Shown here piece after piece: positions 61,407-64,000 of a DNA stretch of 64,000 bases. Position numbers and translations under genes: made by a program. The stretch comes from Corynebacterium freiburgense (GTDB lineage Bacteria > Actinomycetota > Actinomycetes > Mycobacteriales > Mycobacteriaceae). Position 1 is the stretch's first letter. The number at the start of each line of letters is the position of its first letter. The notes under the pieces are model-generated. The model ran no database searches and was not told the DNA's origin. It was given only the letters and a program-made list of their open reading frames with translations. Location of the stretch: positions 62,001-126,000 of the forward strand of contig NZ_CP047355.1 in assembly GCF_030408815.1 (NCBI RefSeq). The letters are read 5' to 3'.

Positions 61407-62327
61407 ATGAGCAACGATCCAATGCAGGGTATCCGTGAGAACATTGAGAATGCAACGAGTCACGTTGAGGGAATGGTAAACGACTTTACCCGTGGTGCTT
61501 CAGGTTCTTCCGATTCCGCACCTCAAGCGCAAACCCCAGAACCTGCCGCACCAGCGGAAGCGCCTGAAGCTACCGCAGCTCAGGAAGCGCCACAGTCCAT
61601 GCCTGCAACAGGTGAAAGTGGTCCTGGACCTGCTGCACCAAATAATGCTGCAATGGGGAATTTGCCAACAGACAACAGCTCATATTCCAAAGATGAAGTA
61701 GTACTTGATGATGCAAACGACGTGCAAAATCACGTTTCTTCTCGTGATGTCGATGGCGATGGCAGCATCGACGTAGTGCATTCGATCGTTGATGGCGGTC
61801 AGCGTATCAGCTACCTGGACGACCAGGGCGAAGTAATACTGACTGACGTTGATGCCGACCATGATGGCACGTTTGAAACCGCCGTTATCACAACCGAAGA
61901 CAATGTAATCGTGGCAGGCACCGATACCGATAACGATGGTGATTTTGACACCATTACCTATGCTGATGGACGCACTGGTGCGGTCTTCCAGGAGGATACC
62001 CTCGTTGATGGGGCTGTTGCATCATCCCGCATGGATCTTGACAATGACGGTTTGACCGATATCGAGCTTATCGACGAAAACCTTGATGGGCACTTTGAAA
62101 AGGCTGGTGCTGACACCAATATGGACGGCAAAGCTGACGTAGTCTATCGAGACATTAATGGCGATAATACCTTTGACTACGCCTCATACGACTCCGATGG
62201 CGACGGCATAATGGACACTAACCTTGATGCAAATGACTTTGGTGCAAGTGGCATGGGGGACGTCTCCGGCTTTGAGGCAATGGGCCACACTGATGATCTG
62301 GGGATGGATCCTTCAGCCGGTATCTAA
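61407..62327 (+). CDS. Protein with eight DxDxDG calcium-binding loops (306 aa)
   Basis: Residues 1-100 are an Ala/Pro/Gln/Glu-rich low-complexity head. From about 105 the chain repeats EF-hand-like loops: DVDGDGSID, DADHDGTFE, DTDNDGDFD, DLDNDGLTD, DENLDGHFE, DTNMDGKAD, DINGDNTFD and DSDGDGIMD. These alternate with short beta-like stretches, as in dockerin-like or thrombospondin-3-like repeats. No signal peptide is present, although most such proteins work outside the cell. ATG 61407 is chosen because AAAGGGA lies just before it. First of three small acidic-protein genes between the Hsp70 and sigma genes. Confidence 0.88.
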   Translation: MSNDPMQGIRENIENATSHVEGMVNDFTRGASGSSDSAPQAQTPEPAAPAEAPEATAAQEAPQSMPATGESGPGPAAPNNAAMGNLPTDNSSYSKDEVVLDDANDVQNHVSSRDVDGDGSIDVVHSIVDGGQRISYLDDQGEVILTDVDADHDGTFETAVITTEDNVIVAGTDTDNDGDFDTITYADGRTGAVFQEDTLVDGAVASSRMDLDNDGLTDIELIDENLDGHFEKAGADTNMDGKADVVYRDINGDNTFDYASYDSDGDGIMDTNLDANDFGASGMGDVSGFEAMGHTDDLGMDPSAGI

Positions 62328-62333
62328 AAACTT

Positions 62334-62383
62334 GCTCTTTGGCATAGTTGGTTTTTCTCCCTGTATCCAGCTTGCCAAAGAGC
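62334..62383 (+). other. Hairpin between the calcium-loop gene and the C39-like gene
   Basis: A perfect 11-bp stem GCTCTTTGGCA/TGCCAAAGAGC around a 28-nt loop, followed by GTTCTTC. It could be a weak terminator or a processing site that lets the three genes be expressed at different levels. Confidence 0.55.
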
Positions 62384-62430
62384 GTTCTTCGCTAATAGTG
62401 CTTATTTATATTTAACAAAGGAATAAAACA

Positions 62431-63360
62431 ATGACTATGGGTGACTACGACGGCATACTTAACTCTGATGGATTAAATTCGCTTTTTGAGTTTAATGAAT
62501 TAGAAGCCGATACCTACCCAACTGAGGATTATGTTAGCGAAGATGCATTTCCAGTCCCGGACAACGATCCATTAAGCATCTCTACTCCAGAGACTGAATC
62601 TGCTCCGGAGTTGGAGGACCCAAATCCTGAAACCGAACTTACTGACCCACACGACACTATGGATTTCGGTGTTATTGAAGGTGATCAGCCGACCGAGCAA
62701 CCTGTGGAACCACAAATAGAAGATCCTTCAATTACTCCAGAAGATGACGGAGTTTATGGAAATTCATATGAGTGGAATACCGACTGGTTTTTCCAAGAAG
62801 TAGACGGTTATTGCGGTCCAACTTCAGCAGCGATTATTGTGAATGAATATCATGACGCCGGTATCGCTGATCCACAATATATGGTGAACCAAGCATATGA
62901 ATTAGGCTTAACCCAAGACATTTCTAAAGGAATGTATATGTCTGATGTGGCAACATTGCTGGAATCTTCAGGTGTGCCATGTGAAAACGTCACAAGCTCA
63001 ATGGAGGATTTATCGAACCGCCTTGAGCAGGGTTATGGGATTATTGCTTTCGTCGATTCTGGTGAATTGTGGGGCGACCAAGGCGACATGGTTACTGAAG
63101 ACGATTTGCCTGATCACTTTTTAGTTGTCACCGAAATTAATATGAATACTGGTATGGTGACACTAGCGGATCCTGGCCATCCAAATGGAAATGGAATGCA
63201 GGTCCCTATTAGTGAGTTTGAAGATGCATGGGCGGATAGCAATTACGAAATGGTAGCTACTACCAATGTGGATTCTGAGCTTGCTGGAGCCACTGGAGGC
63301 GCGGTAGGCAATCCACAACTTGCAATTGCCAATGTGACGCGCAGCGAAGTTATTCAATAG
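62431..63360 (+). CDS. C39-like papain-fold protein with acidic N-terminus (309 aa)
   Basis: Residues 1-110 are acidic and low in complexity. The C-terminal domain matches the peptidase C39-like fold: Gln122 and Cys128 in 'FQEVDGYCGPTSAAIIVNEY', His229 in 'DDLPDHFLVVTEINMNTG' and Asp247 in 'VTLADPGHPNG'. All members of the catalytic triad are in place, so it could be a real protease, peptide-bond or isopeptide-bond hydrolase. No signal peptide and no ABC transporter domain, unlike bacteriocin-processing C39 enzymes. Start ATG 62431 with AAAGGA site. It may act on the calcium-loop or acidic neighbour; that is inference. Confidence 0.88.
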   Translation: MTMGDYDGILNSDGLNSLFEFNELEADTYPTEDYVSEDAFPVPDNDPLSISTPETESAPELEDPNPETELTDPHDTMDFGVIEGDQPTEQPVEPQIEDPSITPEDDGVYGNSYEWNTDWFFQEVDGYCGPTSAAIIVNEYHDAGIADPQYMVNQAYELGLTQDISKGMYMSDVATLLESSGVPCENVTSSMEDLSNRLEQGYGIIAFVDSGELWGDQGDMVTEDDLPDHFLVVTEINMNTGMVTLADPGHPNGNGMQVPISEFEDAWADSNYEMVATTNVDSELAGATGGAVGNPQLAIANVTRSEVIQ

Positions 63361-63405
63361 CATTGAAGTGAGATTTGGTAATCAAAGGATTGGTGGAGGA
63401 TAAAG

Positions 63406-63777
63406 ATGTCAAGCGGAGATAAGTCTCCTATTGAGCCTGATCTGTCTTTACCTTTAGGGGCTCTTGATCAGGGCGTGTGGACTCGAATCCTTCAAGATGC
63501 TTTTGAAATGTCAGAACACGAAATTGATGCTTCAATTGTTCCGGACTTTGATGAAGCCGCTGAAATTGAATTAGCCGATGATGATTTCGGTGAATTCATA
63601 CTTGACGATGATCTTGTGGACGAACCCAGTTTTGAAACTGAGCCACACGACACGGATTCAGTAGGCGATAGATTATTCGAAGATAATGAAAACGAGATTC
63701 AAGATTTTGAAGAGCTGACTGGGCTGGATTTAGGCGAGATTGACTCCGTCTCAGATGATTCCTTCGATTTTGAATAA
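63406..63777 (+). CDS. Very acidic protein of unknown function (123 aa)
   Basis: Not recognised. A short N-terminal segment ('DLSLPLGALDQGVWTRILQDAFEMSE') looks helical; the rest is dominated by Asp and Glu ('ELADDDFGEFILDDDLVDE' and similar), which suggests an unstructured or calcium-binding chain. No signal or span. It lies 45 bp after the C39-like gene with a GGAGGAT ribosome site and is followed by a strong terminator, so it is the last gene of that unit. The acidic style matches the N-terminus of the C39-like protein. Confidence 0.75.
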   Translation: MSSGDKSPIEPDLSLPLGALDQGVWTRILQDAFEMSEHEIDASIVPDFDEAAEIELADDDFGEFILDDDLVDEPSFETEPHDTDSVGDRLFEDNENEIQDFEELTGLDLGEIDSVSDDSFDFE

Positions 63778-63780
63778 CGG

Positions 63781-63818
63781 AAAAACGGATGCCCCTAGTT
63801 TATGCGGCATCCGTTTTT
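63781..63818 (+). terminator. Terminator of the acidic-protein unit
   Basis: A perfect 13-bp stem (63781-63793 with 63806-63818) with a 12-nt loop; the right arm ends in TTTTT. Confidence 0.9.
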
Positions 63819-63951
63819 GTTTGGATTGAGGTGGTAGAGGCGAGCGAATCACTACGATAATAGTGAGTGTCTCCGCTAGAGTTGGTGGGGCGAGAATATT
63901 ACGTGAACAATGATGCTAGTGTTCGGTTGTTGAATGAAAGTATTTGAAACT

Positions 63952-64000
63952 ATGAGTGATGTGGAACTATTGAGCAAGGCTCGCGAAGGCGACCAACGAG
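63952..64000 (+). CDS. Sigma-70-family factor, N-terminal fragment
   Basis: Cut by the window end after about 16 codons. 'MSDVELLSKAREGDQR' is the classic opening of region 2 in ECF and other short sigma factors. An in-frame ATG at 63934 would add six residues. A small palindrome (TCACTA and TAGTGA around 63849-63866) lies about 90 bp upstream. Its position just after the calcium-loop/C39/acidic genes suggests it could control them or the neighbouring envelope genes; the rest of the gene is needed to judge. Confidence 0.65.
   Translation, partial: MSDVELLSKAREGDQR

Noticed and set aside
1..64000. CRISPR arrays, insertion sequences, phage genes or rRNA operons
   Set aside because: No regularly spaced repeats, transposase, integrase, phage structural gene or rRNA sequence was seen on either strand.

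Overview
This window is almost certainly chromosomal DNA of a mycolic-acid-bearing actinobacterium of the genus Corynebacterium. The evidence is gene content and order: a single emb arabinosyltransferase next to aftA, dprE2 and dprE1; glfT1 and the wzm/wzt galactan exporter close by; an mntABCD-type metal transporter; and the order aspT - dnaX - ybaB - recR - gatD - murT - dnaQ-like, which matches corynebacterial and mycobacterial chromosomes. Base composition looks moderate rather than high GC, so a lower-GC corynebacterium is likely. No species is claimed.

Layout. 1-5.2 kb: a four-gene, translationally coupled minus-strand unit of a PadR regulator, an ABC ATPase and two large FtsX-type permeases (the last cut by the window edge), behind a perfect 16-bp palindromic operator. 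5.3-8.8 kb: a small antitoxin-like protein, an M13 metallopeptidase and a secreted GH25 lysozyme-like protein. 8.9-19.5 kb: cell-wall arabinogalactan synthesis (emb, aftA, dprE2, dprE1, gtrA, glfT1). 19.6-23.2 kb: a metal ABC transporter with a DtxR-type box. 23.2-29.7 kb: a cysteine hydrolase, wzt/wzm, a class V aminotransferase-fold protein without its PLP lysine, a quinone oxidoreductase, paired SMR transporters and an aromatic aminotransferase. 27.8-43.9 kb: four tRNA-Ser genes with four different anticodons and two tRNA-Arg(ACG) genes that bracket a dicarboxylate transporter. 32-41.5 kb: tyrA, tadA and its partner, csbD, an MMPL transporter, tgt and a queuosine-precursor transporter. 41.6-43.6 kb: flotillin and NfeD. 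43.9-44.8 kb: a gene-free, repeat-bearing, G-rich stretch and the SRP RNA. 44.8-53.3 kb: aspT, dnaX, ybaB, recR, gatD/murT and a degenerate exonuclease-BRCT protein.

The most unusual part is 53.4-64.0 kb. It holds two adjacent dynamin-like GTPases, a single-pass membrane protein with a stalk, a lipoprotein, an Hsp70 ATPase domain fused through a membrane span to an outer domain, a protein with eight calcium-binding D-x-D-x-D-G loops, a C39-like papain-fold protein with an intact Cys/His/Asp triad, a very acidic small protein, and the start of a sigma-70-type factor. The dynamin pair recalls mycobacterial IniA/IniC. The surrounding set looks like a cell-envelope stress or membrane-remodelling system whose joint function cannot be read from the sequence.

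Three single-protein oddities also deserve attention: Tgt without its zinc cysteines, the DnaQ-like protein without its catalytic acids, and the lysine-less aminotransferase.
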